Notes under the pieces: generated by a model
What the model was told of the DNA's origin: nothing
The model's database searches: none
What the model saw: only the letters and a program-made list of their open reading frames with translations
Shown here: in pieces, positions 8,957 through 19,850 of the stretch
Layout: each line of letters opens with the position of its first letter
Position numbering within the stretch: position 1 is the first letter of the stretch
From: CAWHNT01 sp963830775
GTDB lineage: Bacteria > Pseudomonadota > Alphaproteobacteria > Geminicoccales > Geminicoccaceae
Assembly (NCBI GenBank): GCA_963830775.1
Contig: CAWHNT010000024.1
Span: forward strand, 124,001 to 188,000
Length of the DNA: 64,000 nt
Reading direction: 5' to 3'
Made by a program: the position numbers and the translations under genes

Positions 8957-10171
8957 GGGCTTGTATCGACAACGGGCTCCCGCCCCGCCACCAGATCCGC
9001 AATGATCCGCCCCGTCGCCGGCCCGAGCGTGAGACCGATGTGCTGGTGGCCGAACGCCAGGAACAGGTTGGGCCGATTGGGCGCCCGTCCGAGCACCGGC
9101 AGGCTGTCCGGAAGAGATGGCCGGTAGCCCTGCCATTCGCTGCGGATGGTGGGGTCGAGGCTCGGCAGGATGGCCTTGGCTCTGGCCGCCAGGCGGCGGA
9201 CGCGGCGGAAGTCGGGTGGCGCGCTGGTGCTGGCGAGCTCGACCCCGCCGGTGAGGCGGAGGCCGTGCTCCATGGGGGCCAGCACGAAGCCGTCCTCGAT
9301 CGAGTAGACGGGGCGGGTGAGCGTGGGCTCGGGGTGGGGCAGCATGATGTGGTAGCCGCGCTCGGTGTCGAGCGGGACGCGGATGCCGGCCCAGGCGGCG
9401 AGGGACTTCGAGAAGGCGCCGGCTGCGAGGACGACGGCGTCGGTGTCGAGCTCGCCGGCGGTCGTGATGACCGAGGTGATGCGGCTGCCGTCGAAGGTGA
9501 AGCGGCGGGCGTGGGCCTGGAGCCAGGTGCCGCCGCGCTCCTGGACGGTGCGGAAGATGCCCTCCACGTAGCGTTGCGGATGGCGGACCGCACGGTTGCG
9601 CGGGAGGTGGAGGCCGGCCGTGAGCTCAGGCGAGAGGGCGGGCTCCAGGGCGTGGACCTGGGCGGCGTCGAGGAGGTGGTACTCGATGCCGGCGCGGTCC
9701 AGCATGCGGCGGTCGTGCCCGGTGTAGGCGAGGAGGCTTTCCATGCGAGCGGGCGACCTTGAGCCAGCCGCCGGTGCGGACGAGGTCGGCGAGACCGCAT
9801 TGCTGGATGACGATGTCGTGCGCCTGGTCGGCGTGGGCGAGGAGGGCGGCCAGCGCGTCGGTGATGGCCTCGGTGCGGGAGGGGCGGCTCGCCAGCGCGA
9901 AGCGGACCAGCCACGGCAGGAGACGGGGGAGGTAGCGCCAGCGGATCGCGAGCGGGCTGTCGGGGTCGCGCAGGTAGCCGGGGACGCGGGCGAGGATGCC
10001 GGGGGCGGCGATGGGCACGATGCTGCCGAGGCTGATGACGCCGGCATTGCCGGACGAGGTGCCGGCACCGGGCGGCAGCGGGTCGACCAGGGTGACGTCG
10101 TGGCCGTCGCGCTGGAGGAAGAGGGCGCAGGAGCAGCCGACAATGCCGGCGCCGATGATGACGATGCGCAT
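8932..10171 (-). CDS. FAD-dependent D-amino-acid dehydrogenase-type oxidoreductase (DadA family), one frameshift
   Basis: The N-terminus MRIVIIGAGIVGCSCALFL is a Rossmann GxGxxG FAD site, followed by VTLVDPLPPGAGTSSGNAGV as in DadA. The C-terminal half contains AGAFSKSLAAWAGIRVPLD, GYHIMLP, LRLTGGVELA, RPSLPDSLPVLGRAP and FGHQHIGLTLGPATGRIIAD. The two halves are in different frames that switch near 9748, inside GGWLKVAR-MESLLAYTG. A single indel restores a normal ~412-residue protein. The enzyme oxidises D-amino acids or similar amines to keto acids with electron transfer to the respiratory chain. It stands alone on its strand. Confidence 0.88.
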
Positions 10172-10327
10172 GGGTCTCCGGGGGTGATCGCCGCGGGCTG
10201 AGGGTCCGGGGCAGCCTTGGCGAGGCGCGGTTGCGCCGTCAACCGCCGTGCCCGGCCCGGTGCCGCTGGACGGGTGCGCGCGGCGCGCCCACAAGTCCAG
10301 GACCGTCGCAGGGCCGGGCCAGGCAGG

Positions 10328-12321
10328 ATGCGTTCCTTCGTGCCGCGCGAGATCGGCCTTCAGGCTGCCTTGGTCGCGACCGTGATCGGCGGCATCGTGC
10401 TGGCGGCCACGGTGCTGCACCTCGTCTGGTGGCGGACCGCGACCTCGGTCAGCCGCGATCTCGTCGACGTGCTGGAGACGCAGATCATCGATGCCGTCCA
10501 CCGCGAGTGGTGGGGTGTCGTGGCCGACATCGAGCGTGTGTCCGCTGGCCTGCGCGACCTCCTCGACCGGCCGAGCGTGACCATGGCGACGGAGGACGTC
10601 CTCGTCGCCACGAGCCGGGCCGCCGAGCGCGTGTCCTGGCTCCTCCTGGTGCCGCAGGCCGGCGACGCGATCGCGATCCAGAGCCTGCCCGACCGGACGC
10701 GCCGCCTTTTCCGCGCCGAGTGAGGACGGCAGGCTGCTCGCCGCGAGGGCGCTGGACGAGCCGGGCCCCGGCCTCGCCGCGACCCGTCGAATTCCTGCTG
10801 ATCCGCGGGACGGACTGGCTGGCACAGACCAGGGCGTCGGCCACGCCCTTGTGGGTCGACGTCGCCGCCACGCCGGATGGTGCGGGGCAGGCGGTCGCCT
10901 TTGCCGGTATGACCGCGCAGGGCCTGCTCGCCGCGATGATCGACTATGAGCGGTTCGGGCAGCTCCTGGGCTCGATCGCGGTCGGCCGCACCGGGCGCTC
11001 GTTCGTCGTCGGGCCGGAGGGTTCGGTCGTCATCGCTTCGCAGGCGAAACTTCCGCCTGGCGCGCCGGACCTGGAGCCGGTGGCGCGCGCGGCCGGTGCG
11101 AGGGTGGCGGCCCGGCCCGCGACCGGGAAGAACATCGAGGAGCGGGTCAGGCTCGAGGTCGGCAGGGCCGGCTACGCGGTCGGGCTGTCGCCGCTCTGGT
11201 TCAAGGGCTGGCAGCTCGCGGTGATCGTGCCCGAGGCCGAGTTCCTGGCCGAGATCGATACCACCATCCGCCGCCTCGTGGTCGGCCTCGCGGCCTTCCT
11301 GCTGCTGGTGGGCGTCCTGGTCGCCGTGAGTGCCAAGCGCCTCCTGGCCGACCCCGTGACACGGGTGGCGGGCGATCTGGGGCTGGTGGAGCGGTTCGAG
11401 CTCGAGCGCATCCCGCACCGCCGCTCCCGGGTGCGGGAGATCGACCGGCTCTCGGGTGCGATCGTGCGGATGGCGGCGGGCCTGGCTGATTTTGCCAAGT
11501 TCATCCCCACCGACCTCGTGCGCGGCCTCGTGGCCAGCGGCGTGCGGGCCGAGCCGGGCGGCGAGCGGCGCGAGATCACGGTGCTGTTCGCCGACCTTGC
11601 CGGCTTCACCGGTCTGGCCGAGCAGATGGGGGACAGGATCGTCCCCGTCGTGGGCGGGTTCCTGGAGCTGGCCTCGCACGCGATCGAGGCGGAAGGGGGC
11701 ACGGTCGACAAGTTCATCGGCGACGCGGTGATGGCCTTCTGGGGGGCACCCGGCGCCGATCCCGACCAGGCGCTGCATGCCTGCCGGGCCGCCGCACGCA
11801 TCGAGACGGCGATGCGCGATGCCGCAGCACCGGGCTCGCCGCTGGCCGGCCTGCGGGTGCGCGTGGGCCTGCACAGCGGTCCCGCCATCGTCGGCAATGT
11901 CGGCTCGGCCCGGCGTCTGAACTACACCGCCCTCGGCGACACCGTGAACCTCGCCAGCCGCCTCGAGGGGGCCAACAAGACCTACGGCACCACGATCCTG
12001 CTCAGCGCCGCCACCCGTGCCCGTGCCGGGGAGGCGATCCAGGTCCGCGAGGTCGACATGGTGGCCGTCTACGGGCGCCGGGAAGGCGTCCGGATTTTCG
12101 AGCTCATCGACCTTGCCGGCGGCCGGCCCGCGGCCGACCTCGCGGGCTATGCCCGGGCCCTGGCGCTCTACCGTGAGGCCCGCTTCGCCGAGGCGGCCGC
12201 CGCACTCGACGGCGCAACGGCGGACGGCCCTTCGCGCTGGCTGGCTGCCCGCTGCCTCACGCTCGCCGCCACCCCGCCGGCTGCAGGCTGGACGGCCGTG
12301 ACCCACCTCGATGCCAAGTAG
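10328..12321 (+). CDS. Membrane class III adenylate/guanylate cyclase with periplasmic sensor, two frameshifts
   Basis: Order of parts: ATG at 10328, an N-terminal membrane helix (AALVATVIGGIVLAATVLHL), a periplasmic Cache-like sensor of about 280 residues, a second helix (LVVGLAAFLLLVGVLVAV), a HAMP-like linker and a class III catalytic domain (ITVLFADLAGFTGLAEQMG, VDKFIGDAVMAFWG, LNYTALGDTVNLASRLE). The two metal Asp residues are present. The Lys of VDKF and Asp of LGD favour ATP as substrate. The sensor is interrupted near 10720 (stop after LFRAE) and again near 10785; the bridging residues EDGRLLAARALDEPG lie in the third frame. cAMP from it could act through the Crp-type regulator at 19.9 kb. 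Confidence 0.88.
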
Positions 12322-12336
12322 GCCTGCATCCGAGGC

Positions 12337-13101
12337 TCAGAAGCCGGGCTGCTCCCAGGTGCGCTGGGTCAGGCTGTCCTTGACACGGGCGATGTAGGCG
12401 ACCGCCATTGGGTCGTACCAGTTCCCCGAGTTCCAAGCCCCGACACAGCCCCATTCGTCTCCGGCACGGTAGCCGTTGCCGAGCCAGGTGAAGTCGCCCT
12501 CGAAGCAGGCGCGCTGCCAGGCCATGGCGTAGTCGGCATTGAAGGGCGTGCTCTTCTGCGCGGTCGGATAGGTCTTCTCGTGGACCGTGCCCTTCACCTG
12601 CAGCACGCCATAGCTCGTCCAGCAGGGTGCGGGCTTGCCGATCAGCCTGCAGGTCGAGGGAGAGGTTTCCTGATCGCCCTGCTGGCTCTGCCGCCACCAG
12701 CTCTCCTGGACGGTACGAGCCTTGGTGATGTCCTCGTCCAGGCCCCACTTGCAGGCGGCCCAGCGCAGGATCTGCTCCGTGCTGCCCTTGAAGTCGCCCC
12801 GGATCCGGCCGGCATGGCGGGCGTTGAAGCGGTCGCTGCCGCCATCGATCACGACCTTGGCCTTGCCGCCCGTCCGGCTGTTCGCCTTGGCGTTGGCAGG
12901 CCGGGGCTCGCGCGGCTTGGGGTCGGCCTGCACCATGTCCCGACACACAGCGCTGCTCGGCAGCAGCGAGCTTGGCGGAAGTGTCGCGATGTACGCTCTG
13001 GCCTCGGACCTGCCACCGCCGACGGCCGCGAACGGGAGGAGAAGCAGGCCCGCCGCCGCGGACCTCACGAGCCGGGGTCGGCGATGGCGTCCGTTGCTCA
13101 T
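12337..13101 (-). CDS. Secreted protein with lysozyme/transglycosylase-like region
   Basis: The 254-residue protein has an N-terminal signal (RRPRLVRSAAAGLLLLPFAAVGG) and a basic, low-complexity linker (residues ~60-85). The C-terminal domain of ~165 residues contains TVQESWWRQSQQGD and, after a Cys-rich stretch, SYGVLQVKGTVHE. The ES...SYGVLQV pattern resembles the catalytic-Glu and core motifs of SLT/goose-type lysozyme folds. Several Cys residues suggest disulfides in the periplasm. Family assignment is tentative. The stop lies just past the convergent cyclase gene, and no operon partner is present. Confidence 0.6.
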   Translation of the reverse strand: MSNGRHRRPRLVRSAAAGLLLLPFAAVGGGRSEARAYIATLPPSSLLPSSAVCRDMVQADPKPREPRPANAKANSRTGGKAKVVIDGGSDRFNARHAGRIRGDFKGSTEQILRWAACKWGLDEDITKARTVQESWWRQSQQGDQETSPSTCRLIGKPAPCWTSYGVLQVKGTVHEKTYPTAQKSTPFNADYAMAWQRACFEGDFTWLGNGYRAGDEWGCVGAWNSGNWYDPMAVAYIARVKDSLTQRTWEQPGF

Positions 13102-13257
13102 GCGCGCCCTCCGCTCTGAAGCCCGTTCGGGTGGGTTCCTGCAGCACCTCGCCCGCCCTCAAGACGGACGGACCTGCAGTTGCTCTATTCCTCCGCCTGT
13201 TCGCCAACCAGGCGCACAGTTGGCAGACTGACGCAGAACCATACCTGGGGGCGCCCC

Positions 13258-14181
13258 CTAAAGAGCTGCCTCGACCCCTGCCCTCTGCGCCGGCCCCGGG
13301 CAGCGGCGTGCGAGGCGGTCGGCCAGGAAGTCGACAAAGGCGCGCAGCTTGGGCGAAGGGTGGCGCTGGGGTGGCCAGACGGCCTGGATCGGGAACTCTG
13401 GCGTGCGCCAGTCGGCGAGGAGGTGGACGAGGCGGCCGCTAGAGAGCGTGTGGGCGAAGAAAAAGACGGGCGGCAGGACGACGCCGGGGCCACCAAGGCG
13501 CGCGGCGGGGAGAGGCGCGCCATTGTTGGGGGCGGGGTTCCCGCGCGGGCGGCGGGCAGCGCGCGCCCCATGGCGCCCCGGCCCCCGGCCCTCGCGCCCG
13601 GCGCGAGAGGTGGAGCGCGGGGAGTTGGCGCTAGCGAGCGCGGCCGGGTGAAGGGGCGCGGGGCGCGCCTGGAGAGACGGGGCGGGCGGGACAGAGCGAG
13701 CGGGCGGGGGGGCGATCGCGCGCGATCTGGCGGCTCTGTCGCGGCGCGCGCCAATGCGCCGCCCCCCCTCCGCCCTCCTCGCGAGCAGGGCCAAGGGGGG
13801 CGTCTCGGGCGAGAGGGAGATCCACAATCTCGGGTGCGGGGTGGGAACGGGGAAGAGGGGGGGCGAAAAAAGGGAGCCGAAGGATGATGGCGGGGTGGAC
13901 CCCCGGCGGCCCCCCGGGCCCGCCGCCCTCCGCCCGCCCTCCTCCCCCCCCTCCTCCCCCCCCTCCACAATCTGGCGGCAGCTCTCGCGGAGGTTGGTCC
14001 GGCCCACGCCCGGGGCAGCCCGGGGGGGGGGGGGCTGACCCAGCCGCACCCCCACCCCCTCCCCCCCAGCCGCGCCGGCTGCGTTGGGCGGGCCTCGAGC
14101 AGGCCCACGGCGTCGGCGCCGGCGAGGAGGCGGAGACTCGGCCACCTTCGCGAACACCGCCATGCTTGCGAGCCGGTCCAT
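13258..14181 (-). pseudogene. LysR-family transcriptional regulator whose middle is overwritten by G/C-biased sequence
   Basis: The N-terminus MDRLASMAVFAKVAES and the C-terminus SSGRLVHLLADWRTPEFPIQ, AVWPPQRHPSPKLRAFVDFL are standard for LysR regulators. One uninterrupted frame joins them with normal family length (~307 residues). Between about 13480 and 14130, however, nearly all hydrophobic residues have become Gly, Pro, Arg or Ala. Islands still align to LysR (CRQIVE in the linker helix; NNGAPLPAARLGGPGVVL for the usual ALAGLGI-type segment). On the plus strand the left part is G-rich and the right part C-rich. The length-preserving pattern suggests base-calling error, not decay. It is divergent from nadE with 92 bases between starts. 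Confidence 0.75.
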
Positions 14182-14273
14182 TCTGCCGCCCCGGGCCACC
14201 GTCCGGCCGGGATTGAGCCCCGACGGCCGGGACTTAGATTGCCCGGAGGGGACATGGTCAAGGGAGAGCGGCG

Positions 14274-16008
14274 TTGAGCGCTCGGATCGCGGTGGCGTTG
14301 GCGCAGATCAACCCGGTGCTGGGTGACATCGAGGGCAATGCCGGGCTGATCCGCGAGGCCCGCGCCCGGGCCGCGGCGGAAGGTGCCGACCTCGTGCTGC
14401 TGCCCGAGTTCTGCGTCGTGGGCTACCCGCCCGAGGACCTCGTCCTGAAGCCGGCCCTTACCGACCATGCCCTGCACGCGGTCGAGCAGCTCGCGGCCGA
14501 GACGGCCGATGGCGGTCCGGCCCTGATCGTGGGCGGGCCCTGGCGCGACAAGGAGCGCCGGCTGCACAACGCGGCCTTCCTGCTCCAGAACGGGCGCATC
14601 GCCGGCCGGGTCACCAAGCACCAGCTGCCGAACTATGGCGTGTTCGACGAGAAGCGCTGGTTCGTCCCCGGCCCGGTGCCGGGCCCGCTGGCCCTGGTGC
14701 TGCCGGGCGGGGAGAGCGTCCGGCTGGGCGTCATGGTCTGCGAGGACATGTGGACCGAGGACGTGGCCGAGGGCCTGGCCGAGAGCGGGGCCGAGATCCT
14801 CCTCGTCCCCAACGGCTCGCCCTTCGAGGAGAGCAAGCAGGAGCGGCGTCTCCAGCTCGCCGTGGCGCGGGTGACCGAGACCGGGCTGCCGCTGATCTAC
14901 GTCAACCAGCTGGGCGGCCAGGACGAGCTGGTGTTCGACGGCGGCTCCTTCGCGCTGGATGCCGACCGCCGGCTGGTGACGCAGCTCGCCTCGTTCCGCG
15001 AGGACCTTGTCGTGACCCGCTGGGAGCGCGGCCAGGACGAGCGCTGGCGGCCGCTCGAGAGGGCCAGGATCGCCGAGCCCATGTCGGCGCTCGAGGTCGA
15101 CTACCGGGCCATGGTGCTGGGCCTGCGCGACTACGTGGACAAGAACCGCTTCCCCGGCATCGTGCTGGGCCTCTCGGGCGGCATCAATTCCGCGATCTCG
15201 GCCGCGGTCGCGGCCGACGCGCTGGGCCCCGAGCGGGTGCACTGCGGTGATGATGCCGTCGCGCTACACCGTCGCGGCACAGCCTGGACGATGCCGCGGA
15301 GTGCGCCCGCAAGCTGGGCATCCGGCTCGACGAGATCCTGATCGAGCCCGCCGTCGAGGCGTTCGGCGCCATGCTGCGCGCCGGTCTTCGGCGACCGGCC
15401 GCCCGACATCACCGAGGAGAACATCCAGTCGCGCATCCGCGGCGTGCTCTTGATGGCGATCTCGAACAAGATCGGGCCCATGGTCCTGACCACCGGCAAC
15501 AAGTCCGAGATGTCGGTCGGCTACGCCACCCTCTACGGCGACATGTGCGGCGGCTACTCGGTCCTGAAGGACGTCTACAAGACGACCGTGTTCGAGCTCT
15601 GCCACTGGCGCAACCGCAACCGCCCGGACGACTTCAAGGGCCCGCCCGGCGAGGTGATCCCCGAGCGGATCATCACCAAGCCGCCCTCGGCCGAGCTGCG
15701 CGCCGACCAGAAGGACGAGGACTCGCTGCCGCCCTATCCCGTGCTGGACGGCATCCTGCGAGGGCCTGGTCGAGCGCGACCTCAGCCCGCGCGAGCTGGT
15801 CGCGCAGGGCTACGAGCCCGAGACGGTGCGCAAGGTCTCGAACCTGCTCGATCTCGCCGAGTACAAGCGCCGCCAGGCACCGCCGGGGGTGAAGATCACG
15901 GAGAAGGCCTTCGGCCGCGACCGGCGCTACCCGATCACCAACGCCTTCAGGCGGATCGGCCTCGCCGAGCTGCCAGCGGTGGAGAAGCTGCGGCCGGACG
16001 GGGGCTGA
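14274..16008 (+). CDS. nadE: Glutamine-hydrolysing NAD+ synthetase NadE, several frameshifts
   Basis: NadE makes NAD+ from deamido-NAD using ammonia from glutamine. The N-terminal nitrilase-type glutaminase domain (residues ~1-270) shows the catalytic triad: Glu in VLLPEFCVVGYP, Lys in GRVTKHQLPNYGVF and Cys in GVMVCEDMW. The synthetase domain begins LGLSGGINSAISAAV. After 15240 the frame changes at least four times (near 15250, 15370, 15770 and 15820); SNKIGPMVLTTGNKSEMSVG, YGDMCGGYSVLKDVYKT and NLLDLAEYKRRQAPPGVKIT are all present in order. The start is TTG with AAGGGAGAG upstream. NadE is usually essential, so the breaks look like consensus errors. The PP-loop Asp reads Asn. Confidence 0.92.
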
Positions 16009-16009
16009 G

Positions 16010-19000
16010 CGCAGAAGCTCGAGTTCCTGCGCGGTGAATGCGTCCGCTGAGGCGGCAGTGTAGAGGCGATCCAGCTCCTCCCCAGCACGAGGAGTGCCGC
16101 GATGCGCTGCACGATCTGCCGGAACCAGCGGCGCTCCTGGTCGCTCAGCGGTCGGTCGTCGCGGCGGTTCGCCTGGCGGTAGCCAAGCCACTTCTTGAGC
16201 ACCGGATAGCCGCCGAGCTGATAGGTCCAGACCGCTTCCGGAACGTTGGCGTAGAACGCCTCCTCGCCGATGAAAAGGTCGCCGGTGCGCTCGCCCCAGG
16301 CCGGATGGGGCTCCTCCTCGGCTGAGAAGGGACGTGGCACCCACCGGCCCTTGGCGCCACCCCAGTAGCTGACGGTGATCGTCAGGTCCTCGTCGCGCAC
16401 CTGCTCTCCATCCCGGCGAGAAAGCCGCGCCAGGGCGCCTATCGCACTGGCGTCGATGACCGTGCGTGCCACGTCGGTCGCGTCACGGTTGGCGTCGAGC
16501 AGGCGCGCCACCTGCTCTCCCGCTGCCACGAGACTGCGAAAGAGCGCGCGATCCCTGGGAATCGGGACGTGCGCCCAGTCGGCGGCGAGAGCGCTGCGGT
16601 GGTCGAACTGGTAGGCTGAGGCATGGAGGACGGCGAGTGCCACGCGGAACAGGTCGCCCACCAGGGCGCGGGCCGGAGCGTCACGTCGCAGGCCGGAGAG
16701 GCCCAGATGAGCGCGGAGCGCGCGCCACGCCGGCTCGGCGAGGTTGGCGTCCCGGTCGCTCAGCAGGTCGTCGCTGCGGGTCTCCCGTGGGAAGACGACC
16801 GAGCCGCGCTCGTGGACATGGAGGTTCACCAGCGTCGTCGCATAGAGTGGGCGGGTCTCCGACGTTTTGCGAGGCTCAGGGACAGTGATCAGAAACTCGT
16901 TCTTTTCACGATTGGCCCAGAAGCGTGGCGCTTCGCTCGTTCAAAACCTTCGTGCTCTGATTCGTAATAGATCGATGCGTTGATCGAAGAGGAAACGTCA
17001 GATACGGATACGATCTTCTCTCGGATGAAGGCAAATTGGCTCGGAGATATCTTCGAGACGGGCTCTTGCTGAGACGTAGCGCGGCGCGCTTCGATCGTCA
17101 GCTGTGATAGCGCGCGCCTCAGAACGTCGAAGTCGCTCGTTTTTGAAATAGTCCCTATATGCGTTCACATAGAGTATCCTGGTCAGTATCGATCCAGCTT
17201 CCGGCGAGACCTCGGCCTGAGAACGACAGCCTGAAATGTCGACAGGAAATACTTCGTCTAGACTCGGCCAGGCCTCGTAGCCAGCTTCGGATGACTTGCG
17301 GTGAGAGCCGCCATCGGTTCTCGGGTGACGGCGCGATGCGTGCAAACATTGGCGTTGATGAGCCCGCTGGCGGCTCTGCGGCGGGTAGGCTGGCCAGCAG
17401 CGCCTGGCGCTTCCAGCGCGCGAGGCCCCAGAGGTCGCGATAGAGCACCACGGCGGTCTCGGCGTCGGCCACGCGGTTGGGGGCGCTTCGAGCCAGGTGA
17501 CGATGGCGGTGCCGGGCTGGATGCCGCGCGGATCGGCATCCGTGCTGAAGGCGCTCTGGTCGGCGGTGCCCGCACCCGGGAGGCCGCGCGGGATCAGCTT
17601 GCCGGTGCGGAACTTGTCGCCGTTGAGATTGTCGATCCAGACTTCGTGGAAGCTCGTCAGCAGGGAACGGCGCATGAGCGGGTGCGAGCGGCCGGTGAGA
17701 TAGGACGAGTTGCTGATGAAGGAGACGATGCCGCGGTCGGCCGCCTCCCCGATCCGCTGCTCGGCGAGCCGGATGAAGCGGATGTAGAGGTCGTCCAGGA
17801 GCTGCTTCCTGACACCGAACTCCTTGTAGAGGAGGCTCTGGCCGCGCTGCTTGCGTCGCGGGCGGCCGAACTCGTCGTGGCGCGACCTTGCCCTCGCTGT
17901 CGCGCTCGATGACCAGCTCGACGCCCTTGTAGTGCGCGACGAGCTCGGCCTCTTCGGCCTGGGCGATGCCGGCGAAGCGGTCGTAGGGCGGGTTGCCGAG
18001 CACGACGATGATGCGCTGGTCCTGCTTCACGCCTTGGGAGGCGGTGAACTCCTCGCGCATCTCCGGGAAGGTGAGCTTGACTCTCGCCGGATCGTGCCAG
18101 CCGGTGAGCGCGTTGGTGAGGTAGACGGCGAGGCGCTGCGCCGCGCGGGATCTCCGCACCGAGGCTCGGAAAGAAGAATGAGGAGCTGGAGCTGTGCTAT
18201 CGCGAAGGGTGCGGTCAGGATCTCGAAGCCGATGACCCGCTCGGTGAAGCGCGCTGCGCAGCTCCTGGCCGGTGAGCGTCGCGCGTCGCCCTCCGCGCGC
18301 AGCTCGGCGGCGATGCAGCGGGCGACCTCGAGCGAGGTAGGCGCCGGTGCCGCAGCAGGGGTCGAGGACGCACGACGCCCGGGATCGGCGAGCCCGCGCG
18401 CCGATGCCGAGCTCGGTCTTCAGCAGGTGGTGGACGCGACGCGACCTTGATAGCGGACGATCTCCGGCGGCGTGTACCAGACGCCGAGGTCGCGCCCGCA
18501 GCTCGGGGTCGAACGCCTCCAGGAACGGCTCGTAGAAGTAGGTAATGGCGGCGACTGCGGGCGTCTCGTTGTCGATCGTGGGGAAGTTGAGCCGCTGGCG
18601 GAAGAGCCTGCGGTCGACCCGATTGAGAGTGGCGACGGCCCGGTCCAGGTGTCGCCGTAGGTCGAGGCGCTGGAGGTAATGTGGCCGGCGCAGGTCGTAG
18701 AACAGCTCCTCCAGGAAGGGCAGCCGGAGATGGGCCTGGGCTTTCTCCAGGTCGAACGTCTCCTCCTCGGGCGTGAGCTTCCGCCCGCGCCTGCGCTCCT
18801 CCTCGCACCAGCGGTCCCACAGGATCCAGGCGGCGAACAGGCTGTAGAAGACCGTCTGCACCAGGCTGGAGCGGAAGAACCGGTCGCCTTTGGGATCGCC
18901 GAGCTCGAAGGCGAGGCCCAGCGCCTGGCGGTAGTCGTCCAGCAGCGGCGTCACCGGCCGGAGGTCCTCGGGCAGCGAGACCTCGGCGTCGCGGGCCTGT

Positions 19001-19590
19001 CGGGCCAGGACCTTGGCGAGGTCGGGGGGATCGGCGATGGGCGCATGGTCGGTGACTGCACGATCGACAAGCTCCACCAGCTCGGCCAGTGCCGCGGCAT
19101 CGATCCGGGCCTTGGCGCCCGAGCCCGAGAGCGCGCTCCAGAGGTCGACCGTGGCGACCAGCTCGCGCGCCGAGGGCGGCACGGGCGTGCCGGCGACGCG
19201 CTCGTAGCCTGGAGCGCAGACCAGGAGACCGAAGCCCCGCACGTTGCTGAGGAGCACGGTCCCGGTGCGGGCAAGGTAGCGGCCGATCTGGTCGGCACGC
19301 TCGGTGGAGGACGCCATCGCCTCCAGCGTTTCGCCAGGCCTCTTCACCTCGCCGAACACACCGACGAAGAGGGCGCGGTCGGCGAGCGTGAAGTCGGGGA
19401 AGTCGCTGCCGCCCGCGCGCGCTTCCGATGTGCCGGTGCGGACCTCGAAGGGAAGCCGGCGCTCGCGCAGGATGTGGACGATCAGGTCCCGGATCGCCGG
19501 ATAGTAGGTACCCTCGGTGGTGGAGCCGTGCGCCGCAAGGCGCCGGGTCTCTTCGACATAATGCACCAGCGTGGCGGCAAGCGGCTCCAT
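16010..19590 (-). pseudogene. Type ISP-like restriction-modification enzyme (nuclease + N6-adenine methylase + ISP C-terminal domain), multiply frameshifted
   Basis: The start is MEPLAATLVHYVEETRR at 19590. Residues 66-83 (PDFTL ... GEVKRP) look like a PD-(D/E)xK nuclease core. Later come methylase motif I VLDPCCGTGAYL (near 18360) and motif IV VVLGNPPYDRFAG (near 17990), giving N6-adenine methylation. The type ISP C-terminal domain follows: SFHEVWIDNLNGDKFRTGKL, DPRGIQPGTAIVTWLEAP, then WANREKNEFLITVPEPRKTS, LVNLHVHERGSVVFPRET and VPEAVWTYQLGGYPVLKKWL. These pieces are collinear but spread over all three frames, with at least six switches (main ones near 18480, 17900, 17480, 17000, 16880 and 16080). 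The stop is not clear; the 3' end meets the nadE stop. No separate specificity subunit is expected for type ISP. Confidence 0.82.
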
Positions 19591-19787
19591 GCTTCCCAGA
19601 AATCCCGTGGCGAGATGAGCAAGCGACTGCGCCGCACCCGTACCATCGGGCCTGGGCAACTCATAGGCGCTGGAAGGCCAACCCGATCTCCGTCTGCAAA
19701 TTGTGGTGGGCGGTTGGAGAAAAGATCAGCCTGAAGGGCTGCCTTCGCGCCCGACTTGGTGCATGATGCAGGCGAGGGAGTAAACAA

Positions 19788-19831
19788 CCCGCGGTTACGC
19801 GGGTCTGTCCTGAGCGGACTGCAGGTCCGCT
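19788..19831. promoter_or_regulatory. Two adjacent inverted repeats before the Crp-family gene
   Basis: CCCGCG-GTTA-CGCGGG (19788-19803) and AGCGGAC-TGCAG-GTCCGCT (19813-19831) are perfect inverted repeats in the 20-60 bases before the regulator start at 19851. They could be RNA hairpins in the leader or operator sites for autoregulation. Neither matches a canonical Crp or Fnr site. No U-tract follows, so they are not terminators. Confidence 0.4.
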
Positions 19832-19850
19832 GCGGACGCCGGAGACAACA

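Noticed and set aside
10360..12306. Long minus-strand open frame of about 650 codons across the cyclase gene
   Set aside because: Composition is His/Arg/Gly-rich without family similarity, while the opposite strand codes for clear cyclase motifs. High GC makes such shadows common.
13880..14080. Poly-G and poly-C runs as a phase-variable contingency locus
   Set aside because: The runs lie within a length-preserved LysR frame with strand-biased G and C enrichment over 650 bases. This fits base-calling error better than simple repeats.
14254..14277. Seven-codon ATG frame just before nadE as a regulatory upstream peptide
   Set aside because: It is too short to judge, and the AAGGGAGAG site fits the TTG start of nadE.
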